Positions 1 through 12,074 of a stretch of 64,000 nt of DNA are shown one piece after another (position 1 is the stretch's first letter; each line of letters opens with the position of its first letter). Source of the stretch: Ehretia macrophylla. Lineage: Eukaryota > Streptophyta > Magnoliopsida > Boraginales > Ehretiaceae. The DNA lies in contig CM075775.1 of the NCBI GenBank assembly GCA_037974665.1, positions 31,253,732-31,317,731 of the forward strand, written 5' to 3'. The notes below the pieces were generated by a model that saw nothing but the letters and a program-made list of their open reading frames with translations, did not search any database and had not been told where the DNA came from. Position numbers and translations under genes: made by a program.

Positions 1-344
1 CCTCCGTCAACCGCCGCGCTGTCAGCTCCGTCAGCTACATTCGGCACCAGGTATCCTGGCTCACACTGCAGTGAGCTTGGCGACACTCGAAGCAGCGGCG
101 GGGTTGATGGCGGCGCCTCCAATGGGCGACGCAACTGTTTTTTCGTCAAAGTTGTTGTTAGTGTTGATATGACGTCAGCGGCCGTCGGTATCGAAAGCGT
201 GGCTGAGACTCGCGTTTTTTTATTCGATTTTCTATTGGCAATGGTGGAGACGACGACAACCGCAGCGGCTTTGACGACGTCGTTTTGGATGAATTTGGAG
301 CGGAGCATAGGCTGTTGAGTGGGGGCAAATCGGAGAATTTCCAT
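1..344 (-). CDS. OMR1: Threonine deaminase copy A, exon 1 (partial, runs off the window)
   Basis: Reading from the ATG at 344 to the window edge gives 114 open codons with no stop. They match exon 1 of the complete gene at 55461-55931 almost residue for residue, beginning MEILRFA and carrying the same Ser/Thr-rich, Arg-rich, acid-poor start expected of a chloroplast transit peptide. Relative to the other copy there are small in-frame insertions (an extra Val run near residue 30, extra Ala/Asp near residue 108) and many substitutions, but no frameshift. The family enzyme is a PLP-dependent L-threonine ammonia-lyase making 2-oxobutanoate for isoleucine. Only the N-terminal quarter of the protein is in view: catalytic lysine, other exons and regulatory domain lie left of the window. 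An open, indel-balanced frame plus a conserved TATA box argues for a recently working paralogue, but whether the gene is whole cannot be told here. Confidence 0.85.
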   Translation of the reverse strand, partial: MEILRFAPTQQPMLRSKFIQNDVVKAAAVVVVSTIANRKSNKKTRVSATLSIPTAADVISTLTTTLTKKQLRRPLEAPPSTPPLLRVSPSSLQCEPGYLVPNVADGADSAAVDG

Positions 345-2490
345 TTTTTGCTTTCAAAAAATAAATGAATAAATAAATATGTATATATAGACTATATATG
401 TATGTATAGGTTGAGAGGTGGGAAATGGAGAAGCGCTGGAGGGAGGAGGAGGATGAGTAACGGTATTTATAGAGGAAGGAGTCTCTCTCTTTCAAATCAC
501 GAGTAAAGCTTAGTATATTATTATATTTGAAGCACATGTTTATCATGCATTTTTTTTTATTTTTTTTTTTATTTTTTATTTTTTATCACCATAAGACTTG
601 CGAATGTGACAAAAATACTAGTTTGATATTTTTATCATCATAGAATATAATCACCATGTTTTTGTTATGTTTAAGAAAGTACAAGGATAGGATGCAAAGT
701 TTGACTACTTGTAATACTGAAAGATGTAAATGTCTATGGGACATTCATCAATAATCAATTTGCAAATTTGGAATAGATGAAAAAAGATAAGGCAAAAATG
801 TTTGGAAAATGGTGGGCAATGATGTACCAAAATGTCCAAAAGATGTTGGTAGTTAATATGAGAATGGTGAGATAGATGTATAGTAATATTAAAATTACAA
901 GATTAAAAATGAAGTAATACGAGAAAAAATGAGTCCGGGAGAGCTATTTGAAATGATTTTGAAATATTCAGAGACGACTTGCAAGAGAATGCGAAAGTAG
1001 GTACTATAAAAAAAATACAAAAAAATACCTAAGATGAATTAGATAAAGATTACTCATTCAAGATACCGCATGCATGTATGGAACTTACGCGGGACATGAC
1101 TCTCATATAATTGAGTATCATCATCATGGACATCACCTCCTGAAGCTTGGTTTGGTTCAATTTTGATTGACAATCCCAACTTTTAATATTTTCCCGAAAT
1201 TTACATATGAAATGCTCAATTTGACCTTCCAACATCGATCAATTACATTTTAACACCGTTCAAATTGGAGTGATATTCTACTGATCAAAAAGAAAAAAAA
1301 AAAATTGGCATAATTTTTTTTATGGCTTTTCAAAGTTCGGATAGGATATTAACATTAAACCAAACAAACAACATGAGTTTCCGAACACCAGTCCACATTA
1401 TTGTTAATTAATGTTGAATTATTGGAAAGACTAGCAACTAGCTAGAGACTTCTTTAGATAGTTTGGTCATAAAAGGTTCCTAAGCACCATAGGATGAAAC
1501 CATGCATATGAATTTACCTTTTTAAATAAAGTGTATTTGAATCTTGAGGGTAACTTGATAGAGAAAATAGAGGGGTACATGATGTTGGCTGTTGAAGTCC
1601 TGTTGGCATTATTACTTATTTTCTTATAGGGTGAATTCTGTCAACAAATTAAAGGAGATTGATTAGTCAGAGTAACACATAAATTGAGTACTCAAGATTT
1701 CACTTATCCTAGATCCTAAAGAAGAAAGATAAGAGAAATGTTATATACCGCTTTATTTTCATCACCCAAATACCACTTTCTATATATATGTTTAGTTGAC
1801 ATATTGCTAAAAGAAGAAAGAGAAATTAAAAAGTTTGTTATTTTAACATGCCAACTAAACATCTATATAAAAGGTAATATTTGGGTGATAAAAATAGAAT
1901 ACTATATAACAATGCTCGAAAGATAAAGTGTATTCATATTCGGCAAGAGCAATGGTAATTTGAATTAGTAAAACATAGGCAATTTGATTTTTGAGTTTGT
2001 CCAGATTTAATTTTGAGCCTAAATTCCAACCAACCATCAAAGTTCAAATCACATGCAGTTTCTTAGTTTTCTTGGAATTATTACTAATTAATTTGAAGGC
2101 TATTGATTTCTTGACAATGCATGTAGTTCACTCACTAGAGAAAGTTTATAATTACTATCTTGAGGGTACCTTGGCTAGTTAGAATCATGTGGTTCTTGGG
2201 TTCCATTCTATCGAGAGAAAAGGTGAATAACTTCGAATTGCACTTAAACTAATTCATGACGGCACCCGATCAACAAATAAGAAAAACAAAGACATAAGAC
2301 TTGTTTGGAAGTGTTCTTGTTTCTTTATTTTATAGAACAATTTTTTGGAATAGTTTTTGAAAAGATTTCTAAGAACAAAAGACCCGAAAATTTGTTTGGA
2401 TTATTCAAAACGTTTTTTAAATAAAGATACCTTGGAGATTATGTATGAATAATTTAATTATTTTTATCGACTTATAAATATTTTATTAAA
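345..2490. repeat. Upstream region of threonine deaminase copy A, duplicated downstream
   Basis: No gene seen. 345-1500 is near-identical to 55932-57090, the upstream region of the second copy, and 1507-1975 continues the match at 61027-61480, so about 3.9 kb present in the other copy is missing here. A further stretch, 2255-2460, matches 62200-62410. Short AT-rich open frames in this stretch are also present, broken, in the other copy and look fortuitous. The match ends near 2490, where a Copia fragment begins. Confidence 0.8.
464..471 (-). promoter_or_regulatory. TATA box of threonine deaminase copy A
   Basis: TATAAATA on the minus strand, 120 bp upstream of the ATG at 344. The same motif in the same surroundings occurs at 56053-56060 before the second copy. 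A CT-rich stretch lies just upstream at about 480-491. Confidence 0.6.
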
Positions 2491-2799
2491 TGAGCTTGGT
2501 TTTGACATTGTCATCACTGGGAACTGTCTTACTACTGCGTTGCATCTATTATCTTGGTCTTGAATCGTCAATTTGCTCTAAAAGATTTGGGTTGTTTGTC
2601 ATTTTTTTCTGAGGGTTTAGGTGAAGTCCGTCTCCAGTGGTCTCTTACTGTCTTAGCAAAAATATATAGTGGACTTTCTGGATCGCACAAAATTAAATGG
2701 GGCTAATCCTATCTTTTCTCCCATTACACCCAGTCAGCAATTGTCTTAGCATGAAGGTAATCCATTCTCTGACGCTACTCTCTATCGGAGTGTTGTGGG
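2491..2799 (+). pseudogene. Outer Copia element E0, left piece: end of the reverse transcriptase
   Basis: Translation gives remnants of the Copia reverse transcriptase C-terminal part: DIVITGN, then FALKDLG, LLDRTKLNGANP and FSDATLYRSVVG, in more than one frame with stops. The protein breaks off after SVVG at 2799 and resumes at 21654 with GALLYLTL, the expected next residues. The left end of the element is gone. This is the oldest layer of the nest: everything between 2800 and 21648 was inserted into it. Confidence 0.75.
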
Positions 2800-2881
2800 T
2801 AATAGCCAAAAACAACGCTGAATGAAATCAGGAGCTTTAATCTCTCTCAACAAACATGGAGCAACAAATCTCGCACCATAG
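2800..2881 (+). repeat. Truncated 5' LTR of E2
   Basis: The 82 bp match the first 82 bp of the right LTR at 21385 with one or a few differences. The remaining roughly 180 bp of LTR and the primer binding site are deleted: sequence passes straight into gag. Confidence 0.75.
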
Positions 2882-3102
2882 TTGTTCTTAGTACCAACCC
2901 TTCTTCAGCAATCATAGCCATTAATGCAGCAACCCAACTTCCGTTAAATTAACTGGCAGCAATTACCCCACATGGCGTGCCCAACTCTTTACCTTGCTCT
3001 ATGGTTATGATCTCATGGGTTTCATCGATGGCACCACCACCATGTCCTTCAGCTATAGTAACTTCTAATGATGTTGTCTCTCCCCATCCGGAATATAAAA
3101 TC
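2882..3102 (+). pseudogene. E2 gag, N-terminal fragment
   Basis: The translation reads LPLKLTGSNYPTWRAQL followed by LLYGYDLMGFIDGTT, the N-terminal signature of the Copia gag family with a nucleic-acid-binding UBN2-type domain. One base is missing near 2955, so two frames are needed. The reading stops at Glu-Tyr-Lys-Ile before E1 and resumes after it at 8177 with Trp-Met-His-Gln-Asp, restoring the expected order. Confidence 0.75.
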
Positions 3103-3577
3103 TGTTGGAAAGTAAACTTGAATTTTGGCTAAGGTAAATTTGGGCTAAGGATTGGACATCTAGTATTTGGGCTAAGTATTAACACTAAAGCATTTGGGCT
3201 AGCTAAAATATTTACTCACTTGGCTCTAAAGAATAAGAGCATTGCCCAATTATAAGCCCAAGCCCTATATCTAGAGAAATCTTGAAGTTGAGATATTTTC
3301 TAGGAAGTATCTAGAGAGAAATATTTTATTTGACTAGCTAGAAAGATCTAGGAATATTATCTAGCATATTCTAAGAATCTTCAAAATATCTTTTGTGTAG
3401 AATGCTCCTTAAACACCTATAAATAGGGGGCAACTTCAAGCATTTGTAACCAAGCCAAAGTTGTAATCTTCTCTTCAATACAAATTCTCTAGTTCCTCTA
3501 AAATTCTCCTCTTCCACTTCCTAAATATTTTCTACATAAGTTCTAGTTCTCTAAATTAGTCTAGGCCTATCACAACA
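3103..3577 (+). repeat. 5' LTR of E1
   Basis: 475 bp, TGTTGG to CACAACA. A TATA-like CTATAAATAG lies at about 3418-3427, the likely promoter of the element. Confidence 0.9.
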
Positions 3578-3580
3578 AAG

Positions 3581-3593
3581 TGGTATCAGAGCT
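3581..3593 (+). other. Primer binding site of E1
   Basis: TGGTATCAGAGCT, complementary to the 3' end of initiator tRNA-Met, three bases after the left LTR. Confidence 0.85.
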
Positions 3594-3598
3594 AGGTT

Positions 3599-6500
3599 AT
3601 GGCGACATCAAGTGTAGCATTCCCATTTCCAAGGCTCTCCAATGACAACTATAGAAGGTAGAGCATCCAAATGAAGACATATCTTGGTGGCCAAGATATA
3701 TGGGATATTGTTGAAGAAGGTTATGAGGTTCCCGAAGATGAGGCCACTCTTAGTCAAGCACAAAAGAAGGCTTTGAAAGAGTCTAAGATGAAAGATCAAA
3801 AAGCTCTTTCAATCATCCAACAAGTCGTGGATGATGCCACATTTGAGAAGATTGCCCAAGCTTCAATAGCTAAGAAAACATGGGAGATTCTTGAGAAAGC
3901 ATACCAAGGAGTTGATAAGGTAAGAAAAGCCCGTCTTCAAGCTCTTAGAGTTGAGTTCAAAAATTTACAAATGAAAGAATCCCATTCAATCTCCAATTAT
4001 GTTTCAAGAGTTCAATCCATAGTTAATCAACTACAAACAAATGGTGAAAGCATGGGTGATGTTCGGGTCGTTGAAAAAATTCTCCGATCATTAGATTCAA
4101 AATTTGACCATATAGTAGTAGCAATTGAAGAATCTAATGATCTAGAGAAAATAACCATTGATGAACTCACCGGTAAGCTTCAAGTACATGAAGAGAAGAT
4201 CAAGAGAAGGAATAAGGAATCACTAGACCAAGTCTTACAAGCCAAACTCAACCTCAATCGAGGATAATGAGACCTTGGCGATGGAAAAATCCAAAGAGGA
4301 CGAGGATGTGGACAAGGAAAAAGACGTGGATATGGACGTGGACGTGGACGCAGTCGTGGTCGTGGCCGAGGAAGAGGAGGATACAACATGTCCTATAACG
4401 AGAAGGAGGATAACAATACATCATCAAGTAGATATGGAAGAGGAGGTGCTCAAAGACCAAGGTATGAAAAGTCTATAGTTGAATGTTACAATTGCCACAA
4501 ATTCGGTCATTATCCCTCAGAATGCCGAAGTTCAACCAAGAATGTAGAGAAGAGATCTAATTATGTCGAGCAAAAGAATGATGAGGTAGATTCCACTCTT
4601 TTGCTCGCATACAAGGGATACGGAGATGGAGAACAACATACATGGTACCTCGACACAAGTGCAAGCAATCACATGTATGGCAACAAGAACATGTTTGTCG
4701 AGCTTGATGAATCGGTGAATGGAAATGTCACGTTTGGAGACCTATCTAAGACTCCGATAATAGGCAAAGGTAAAATACTCATCCGCCTAAAAGATGGTAG
4801 ACACCAATTCATCTCCAATGTATACTACGTGCCCAACATGAAGGCTAATATCTTGACCATGGGACAACTCTTAGAAAAAGGATATGATATCCATATGAAA
4901 AATCATAGTCTCTTCCTAAGAGATCATAGAGGAAAATTAATTGCCCAAGTACCAATGAACAACAATAGAATGTTTCTATTGAACATTCAAAATGATAGCC
5001 TCAAATGTTTGAAAGCATGCTTGGAAGACACTTCTTGGCTATGGCACTTGGGGTTGGGCCATCTCAATTTTGGAGGACTAAAGCTATTATCAAAGAAGCA
5101 TATGGTCAAAGGGCTACCTTCCATTGATCACCCTGATCAACTATGTGAAGGATGTCTACTTGGAAAGCAATTTCGGAAAAGCTGCCTACAAGAGGCATCA
5201 TCAAGAACAAGGAGGCCATTGGAGTTAGTTCACACCGATGTGTGCGGCCCAATTAACCTAGCATCTTTTGGCAAAAACAAGTATTTCCTTCTCTTCATTG
5301 ATGATTTCAGTAGAAAGACATAGGTGTATTTCCTAAGAGAAAAATCAGAGGTCTTCAATGCCTTCAAGAAATTCAAGGCTCTTGTAGAGAAACAAAGTGG
5401 ATATACAATAAAGGTGATGAGATCCGACAGAGGAGGAGAATTCAACTCACAAGAGTTCAAGGCATATTGTGAAGAAAATGGAATCAAACGTCCACTCATT
5501 CTTCCTTACTCACCGCAACAAAATGGAGTCGCAGAGAGGAAGAACAGATCCATCCTCGACATGGCAAGAAGCATGCTCAAGAGTAAGATGCTGCCAAAGG
5601 AATTCTGGGCTGAAGTTGTGCATTGTGCAGTGTATCTATCAAATCGTTCTCCCATAAGGAGCGTATGGAACAAAACACCCCAAGAAGCATGGAGCGGGCA
5701 CAAGCCAAGTGTTGCACACCTACGAGTATTTGGAAGCATATCCTATGTACATGTTCCAGACCAAAGAAGAACAAAGCTCGATGATAAGAGCGAGAAGTAT
5801 ATCCTCATCGGCTATGATCAAAACTCAAAAGGATACAAGTTATACAATCCAAGTACAAGGAAGTCCACCGTAAGCAAAGACGTGGAGTTTGATGAGAAGA
5901 GCTCATGGGATTTGAGTAAAGAAGAAAAGGAGCAGTACCAGTTCTTTCCAATGCACGAAGAAGAACCGCCAAGAATTGAAGAAGCAACTAATCATGAGAC
6001 CCCGCCTTCATCACCAATAACACCACAAGAAGCAACATCATCATCAACGGAGAGCTCGGATGAAAGGCCTCACCGAATGAAAACTCTACAAGAAATTTAT
6101 GAGGTAACAGAGAATCAAAATGACCTCACTCTATTCTGTCTGTTTGCTGATTGCGAGCCCCTCAACTATGAAGAAGCAGCAAAAAGCAAAGAATGGAGAA
6201 AAGCTATGGATGAGGAAATTAAAGCAATAGAGAAGAATGAAACATAGGAGTTGGAAACCTTACCAAAAGGACACAAGGCAATCGGAGTAAAGTGGGTCTA
6301 CAAAATTAAGAAGAACGCCAAAGGAGAAGTTGAAAGATACAAAGCAAGATTGATGGCCAAAGGATACAAGCAGAGAGCTGGTATTGACTATGATGAAGTC
6401 TTCGCTCCTGTTACTCGACTAGAAACAATAAGATTGCTGCTTTTATTAGCAGCTCATAAGAAGTGGAAGATCTATCAGATGAATATTAAATCAGCATTCC

Positions 6501-7726
6501 TTAATGGATTTCTCGAAGAAGAAGTATACCCTGAGCAACCTAAAGGCTACATCGTTCGAGGCCATGAAGACAAAGTCTTGAAGTTAAAAAAGGCTTTGTA
6601 TGGGTTGAAGCAAGCTCCTCGAGCATGGAACACCAGAATCGACAAGTATTTCGAAGAGAATAATTTCAAGAAATGTCCTCATGAGCGCGCACTATACACA
6701 AAGGTGGATGAAAAAGAAGATATTGTGATTGTCTGTCTGTACGTGGGTGACTTGATCTGCACGAGAAGCCGTCCAAATATGTTCGAAGACTTCAAGAAGG
6801 CAATGGCACGAGAATTCGAAATGACGGACATCGGGCTCATGGCATACTATCTCGGAATTGAAGTGAAGCAAAGGGATGATGGCATCTTTATATCCCAGGA
6901 AGGATATGCAAAGGAAATTCTCAAGAAGTTCAATATGGACAACTGCAAGCCGATAAGTACCCCAGTAGAATATGGAGTAAAACTATCAAGATATGATGAA
7001 GCTGAGAAGGTGGATCCAACATTGTTCAAGAGCCTGGTCGGGAGCCTACGATATTTGACTTGCACAAGACCGGACATCCTATTTGGAGTAGGACTCATCA
7101 GTAGGTTCATGGAGACTCCAACAACTCATCACTTCAAGGTTGCAAAAAGAATCCTTCGATATATAAAAGACACTATTGATTACGGTATCCTCTATCCCTC
7201 TACAAGCAACTTCAAGTTAGTGGGATATAGTGATAGTGATTGGGCTAGAGATATGGATGATCGTAAAAGTATAACAGGGTTCGTATTCTACTTTGGAGAC
7301 ACAACATTCACATGGATTTCAAAGAAGTAACCAATAGTCACATTATCGACATGCGAAGCTGAGTATGTAGCCGCTACTGCAACTGTGTGTCATGCGCTAT
7401 GGCTACAGAATTTGCTTAAGACACTCAACATTTCTCAAGATGAAGCAACAGAAATATTCATGGACAACAAATCAGCAATTGCGTTGGCAAAGAATCCTGT
7501 CTTCCATGATATAAGCAAGCACATTGATACCAGATATCACTTCATCAGAGAATGTGTAACAAAGAAGGATGTCCAAATAAAGTACGTGAAGTCGCAAGAC
7601 CAGGTAGCGGATATCTTCACCAAGCCTCTCTCAACTGAAGTTTTTCTCAAGCTGAGATCTTGCCTTGGAATGACAAATTCAAGTTTAAGATGGGGGTGTT
7701 GGAAAGTAAACTTGAATTTGGACTAA
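3599..7726 (+). pseudogene. E1 gag-pol polyprotein, inactive
   Basis: Order: gag; an Arg-Gly-rich tract (about 4290-4380); a CCHC zinc knuckle [14 protein letters not shown] (4486-4527); aspartic protease with DTSAS where DTGAS is usual; integrase with the HHCC region, then the D,D,E acids visible in HTDVCG, RSDRGGEF and AERKNR; reverse transcriptase; RNase H to 7726. It is dead in several ways. In-frame stops at 3657-3659, 5321-5323 and 6245-6247 each replace the Trp expected there (TGG to TAG), and one at 7328-7330 replaces a Gln. A frameshift lies near 4265. Two catalytic reverse-transcriptase sites are changed: QMNIKSAFLNG has Asn for the usual Asp, and YVGD stands for YVDD. Confidence 0.9.
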
Positions 7727-8171
7727 GCTAAATTTGGGCTAAGGATTGGACATCAAGTATTTGGGCTAAGTATTAACACTAAAGCATTTGGGCTAGCTAA
7801 AATATTTACTCAATTGGCTCAAAAGAATAAGAGCATTGCCCAATTATAAGTCCAAGCCCTAGATCTAGAGAAATCTAGAAGTTGAGATATTTTCTAGGAA
7901 GTATCTAGAGAGAAATATTTTATTTGACTAGCTAGAAAGATCTAGGAATATTATCTAGCATATTCTAAGAATCTTCAAAATATCTTGTATGTAGAATGCT
8001 CCTTAAACACCTATAAATAGGGGGCAACTTCAAGCATTTGTAACCAAGCCAAAGTTGTAATCTTCTCTTCGATACAAATTCTCTAGTTCCTCTAAAATTC
8101 TCCTCTTCCACTTCCTAAATATTTTCTACATAAGTTCTAGTTCTCTAAATTAGTCTAGGCCTATCATAACA
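7697..8171 (+). repeat. 3' LTR of E1
   Basis: 475 bp, preceded by the polypurine tract at about 7688-7696. It is the same length as the left LTR with about 14 substitutions by eye. Confidence 0.9.
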
Positions 8172-9152
8172 AAATTTGGATGCATCAAGATAATTTTCTT
8201 CAAAATGCCATATTGGCCTCTATCGATTCTTCCATTGCTCCTCTCGTCACCATGGCCACTACTACGAAACAAGCCTGGGAAAAGCTCACTACAACCTATG
8301 CCAATACATCAAAGACTCGCATATACAGTCTTTGTAGCAGTCTGATCAAAGTCACCAAAGACAGTCAGACTATTCCAGAGTACATATTGCGCCATATCAA
8401 ATTGATTGCTGACGAATTGGCCTTAGCCGGATCTCCATGCACTCAGCAATGATGAAATGATCATTACTATCTTGTCTGGTCTCAGTGATGATTACAAAGA
8501 TATTAGTACAGCCATCCGTGCTCGAGATTCCGCAATTACCTTTGAAGAGCTATTTGACAAATTGATTGACCATGAAACATTCCTCAAACGTGAGGAAAAC
8601 AAAAAAGATGTGCCTATCATTGCAGCACAATTTTCACATAAAGGAAATTCTAAGGGAAAAGGCAACAACAACAATAACAAAAAAGGTCCAAATCAATATG
8701 GCCACAATTCTAATGGTAATGGGAGACAACAGTCTACTTCTTTTCAAGGAGGCAATTCATTCAACAATCAAGCCTCCCGTGGCACCAATTCTAATTGGCG
8801 AGCCAACTCCAATGGTCATCAACAACGCATTCAATGCCAACATTGTGACGAATTTGGTCACGTTGCAAAATATTGCCGCTCACGACCACCCCTTTATCTT
8901 AATCCCCAGGCTCATTATATGACTCGTGGAATGCCTACTTACGCCAACAATTGGATAATGGACTCCGACGCCTCTCACCATATCATTTCTGATCTCCAAA
9001 ATCTCTCAGTTCATTCTGAATATGATGGTAACGAAGGCATTATCATTGGTGACGGTACTGGTATTCCCATCACTCACATAAGATCTTCTAAAATTGTTAC
9101 GCCTCATACTACCTTTCATCTGAATAATGTTTTATGCGCACCTTCAATTTAG
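8172..9152 (+). pseudogene. E2 gag, main part, and start of protease
   Basis: Continues the gag broken at 3102: WMHQDNFLQNAIL, then the UBN2-type core. A frameshift lies near 8450. An Asn-rich tail (8650-8810), the zinc knuckle CQHCDEFGHVAKYC (8836-8877) and the protease start WIMDSDASHH (8952-8981, DSDA instead of the usual DSGA) follow. A TAG at 9150-9152 interrupts the frame. Confidence 0.85.
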
Positions 9153-10466
9153 AGAAATTTACTTTCAGTTTCTCAATTTTGCAAACAAAATAACTCATCT
9201 ATTGATTTTTTTCCAAATGTTTTTGTTGTGAAGGATTTGAAAACGAGGGCAACACTCGTTCAAGGCTGGAGTAATGGAGATTTATATGAATGGCCAGCTG
9301 CAACGCCAATACACACTGCTCTCATTGCTACTAAACCGTCACTTAATCTTAGGCACTATCGTCTTGGTCACCCCAATAAAAAGACCTTAGGGCAACTAGT
9401 TTCCAGACAATCTCTACCCGTCTCTAAGTCATGTTTCACGCCTTGTAATTATTGTTCTTGCAATAAAAGTCACCGACTTCCATTTGGTATTTCGACTATA
9501 TCTAACTCTAGACCTCTACCAATAATTTACACGGATGTTTGGGGCCCAGCTCCTATCCAATCTTTTGATCACTATAAATACTACATCAAATTTGTAGATC
9601 ATTACACAAAGTACACTTGGCTCTATCCACTCAAAAATAATCAGACACCTCACGTGTTTTTATCGACTTTAAAACTCTTGTTGAACGCTACTTTTCCCAA
9701 CAAATAATTACTGTCTACTCTGATGGGGGAGGTGAATATGTGGGTCTTCATCAAACATTGATCAAACATGGAATCCAACGCCTAATCTCTCCACCTCACA
9801 TACCCCAAATTGTCAAAACTGCTGAACGACGTCACTTACATATTATTGAGACAACACTTACTCTTCTTACACAAGCATCCCTTCCATTACATTTTTGGTC
9901 GACCATATGTCAAGTTGCCACATACCTCATAAATCGCCTACCCACTTCGGTCATTGGAAATAAATCTCCCTATGAGGCTCTCTTCCAAACTTCTCCATAC
10001 TACCATAAACTGAGAGTGTTTGGATGCCTTTGTTACCCTTGGCTAAGACCGTATACAAAACACAAGCTCGAACCAAAATCTAGACCATATATCTTTCTCG
10101 GGTACTCTACCATTCAAAATGCTTACAAGTGTTATGATCCTGATGCACAAAAAGTTTTTGTCTCACACCATGTTCGGTTCCTCGAAAATGTGTTTCCTTA
10201 TGCCAATAAAACATCCGCTCCCTCTTTTGGCATTTCGACACTCAATCAGTGGCTTTCCCCAGTTCACTCTACTTCTATCCCCTCACCCATGAGTCCGCCA
10301 CAAGCATCCATTCAACTCTCCTCGTCAATAGAGCATAACAATGTTCCTATTTCTAGTGATGTTCAACAGCCTTCGCCAACTCAAGAACAAGTCCACTCCA
10401 TGTCACTGCCAACCCAGATGCAAGTTGAAAGTAATACTAGCAGTGAGTCAAGGCTATCTCATGTAC
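9153..10466 (+). pseudogene. E2 integrase region
   Basis: Shows the HHCC zinc motif (HYRLGHPNKKT then CNYCSCNKS), the first catalytic Asp in YTDVWGP, then a frameshift near 9705. The second Asp block follows (YSDGGGEY). In the third block Ala-Glu-Arg remains (KTAERRHLHII), where QNGVAERKHRHI is usual. It ends in a Ser/Pro-rich linker at 10466, where E3 begins. The following reverse transcriptase is lost. Confidence 0.85.
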
Positions 10467-11692
10467 TGTAAGAATTTTTAGTGTTTTGTGAATGGAAATT
10501 ATTAATTAAAGAATAGTGGAACAGCTTTGTTGGGCATGCTTGCATCTATTTCCGTGAATTTGGATGATTAGTGAATGGAAATTATTAAATAAAGAATAGT
10601 GGATGTGATAACAGCTTTATTGGGCATGCTTGCATCTATTTTCGTGCAAAGATTCTTTGTTCACTAAAACCATGTGCGAAGATGCCATATTGCTAAACAT
10701 TTGTGCCTTGAGATTGTTATAATATTTTTTTTACTCTGATCTAAACATTCTGGCAATGATTATTTCCATTATCTTTGCCTATATATATGTGTGTGTAGTC
10801 TGCTTAGAAAAGGGGAAGAACGAAAAATTGAGCAAGTAGAACAAATATTTTTCATTTGTCATTGTGTCCAATAGAGAGAGTTTGTCATATTCAGTTCAAT
10901 AGTTTCGTAGTTTGGTGTGCTCCTACTACGAAGAAAATATCATTGTATCCTAGGAGGCTTGCGTCAATCAACCTAAAGCACCGTAGCGGGACGTTAAAGT
11001 CTTAAGGACATCGAGTCTAACTCGAGTCTCGATATCATCTGTATTTGGTTTATTTATACATCCTTGAATTTTAATGCTGTTAATTTTACATTGTCATTTT
11101 AATCTTTATTGTATATCTTGTATTTTTATTTACAACAATTCTCTCATTTTAATTTGTCCTACAATATTAAGTCCAACAATCTTAAGACTTTTATTTACGT
11201 TATAATTCTGTGAAGTACAACAAACTGGAAAATAATTTACATTTTCATATACCTCATAATTTTCTGAAGTTAATGGTAGAAATTTCATTAAATTTGGACT
11301 TAAAATGAGAAAGATATGATTTTTTTAAGGACCTAATCTTATACTGAATGTTCTAATTTTGGATCAGTAAGTGCCGGTTGCGCAATTGACATTTACTGAA
11401 AGAGAAACCTTGCATTATAATATATATATATTATATTAGTGGCAATAACTTTACATTATTATATTAGTTGTACATTAACTAATATATATTATTATATTAA
11501 TTGTATATTATATTAAGTTATTGCTGAAAGAAAAACTTTGCATTATAATATATATATATATTATATTAGTTGCAGTAGTTTTATGTTATAATATATATTA
11601 TTATATTAGTGATATATTATATTAGTCATTGTAGCTTTTAATGCAGTAGCATTATAATATATTGTTCATTTGAGAAGCAAAAAATTTAATTG

Positions 11693-11775
11693 TTCTTGCT
11701 GCTACATAGGTTTGATCCCAGGACCTCAAGGTTACTAATGAGAAGAGTCTACCACTGAACCAAATGTTACTTCTT
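11693..11775 (-). repeat. tRNA-like (SINE-like) segment in the E3 leader
   Basis: On the minus strand GGTTCAGTGGTAGAC resembles a pol III A box and GGGATCAAACC a B box about 35 bp later. The same segment recurs in the second copy at about 18043-18118. It may be a SINE carried in the LTR/leader. Confidence 0.4.
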
Positions 11776-12074
11776 GGTTCTTAAGTGACAAAATAATTAT
11801 TAGTAGACTGTTCTCTAACTGAATCGGGAAAAAAAAAAACAATTTTGAGTAATTGTTTTACTTAATTTGTTTTAACTACTTACTTGACTGTCTAATATAA
11901 ATATATATACATATAGTAGACTATGTGATTTTAATATTTCTTTCAAAAGTATTATTTCCTTAGTCGTTACTTTAAAATGAATTTTGGTGTTAAATTATTT
12001 TGCGACTAACTTGATTTTTGTGTAGTGCAGCGTGTATAAACTGGTATTTGGACTTAATATAAATAATATTAATC

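Larger units (their letters stand above)
3103..8171 (+). mobile_element. Ty1/Copia element E1, structurally complete but inactive
   Basis: A 5069-bp element with two 475-bp LTRs (3103-3577 and 7697-8171), both TGTTGG to ACA. By eye they differ at roughly 3 percent of positions, so the insertion is fairly old. The primer binding site TGGTATCAGAGCT follows the left LTR at 3581-3593 and the polypurine tract GATGGGGG precedes the right LTR. It sits inside E2 gag. The 5-bp flanks are AAATC (3098-3102) and AAATT (8172-8176), one mismatch, and the host gag reading frame supports AAATT as the original. The single polyprotein is broken by stops. Confidence 0.92.

Noticed and set aside
1738..2182. Short frames upstream of threonine deaminase copy A as candidate small genes
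   Set aside because: The matching DNA at 61250-61480 has the frames broken by substitutions and indels, so no coding constraint is visible.
4275..4478. 67-codon frame very rich in Asp, Val and Glu
   Set aside because: It is the wrong frame of the Arg-Gly-rich tract of E1 gag. The neighbouring frame reads [15 protein letters not shown] and leads into the zinc knuckle.
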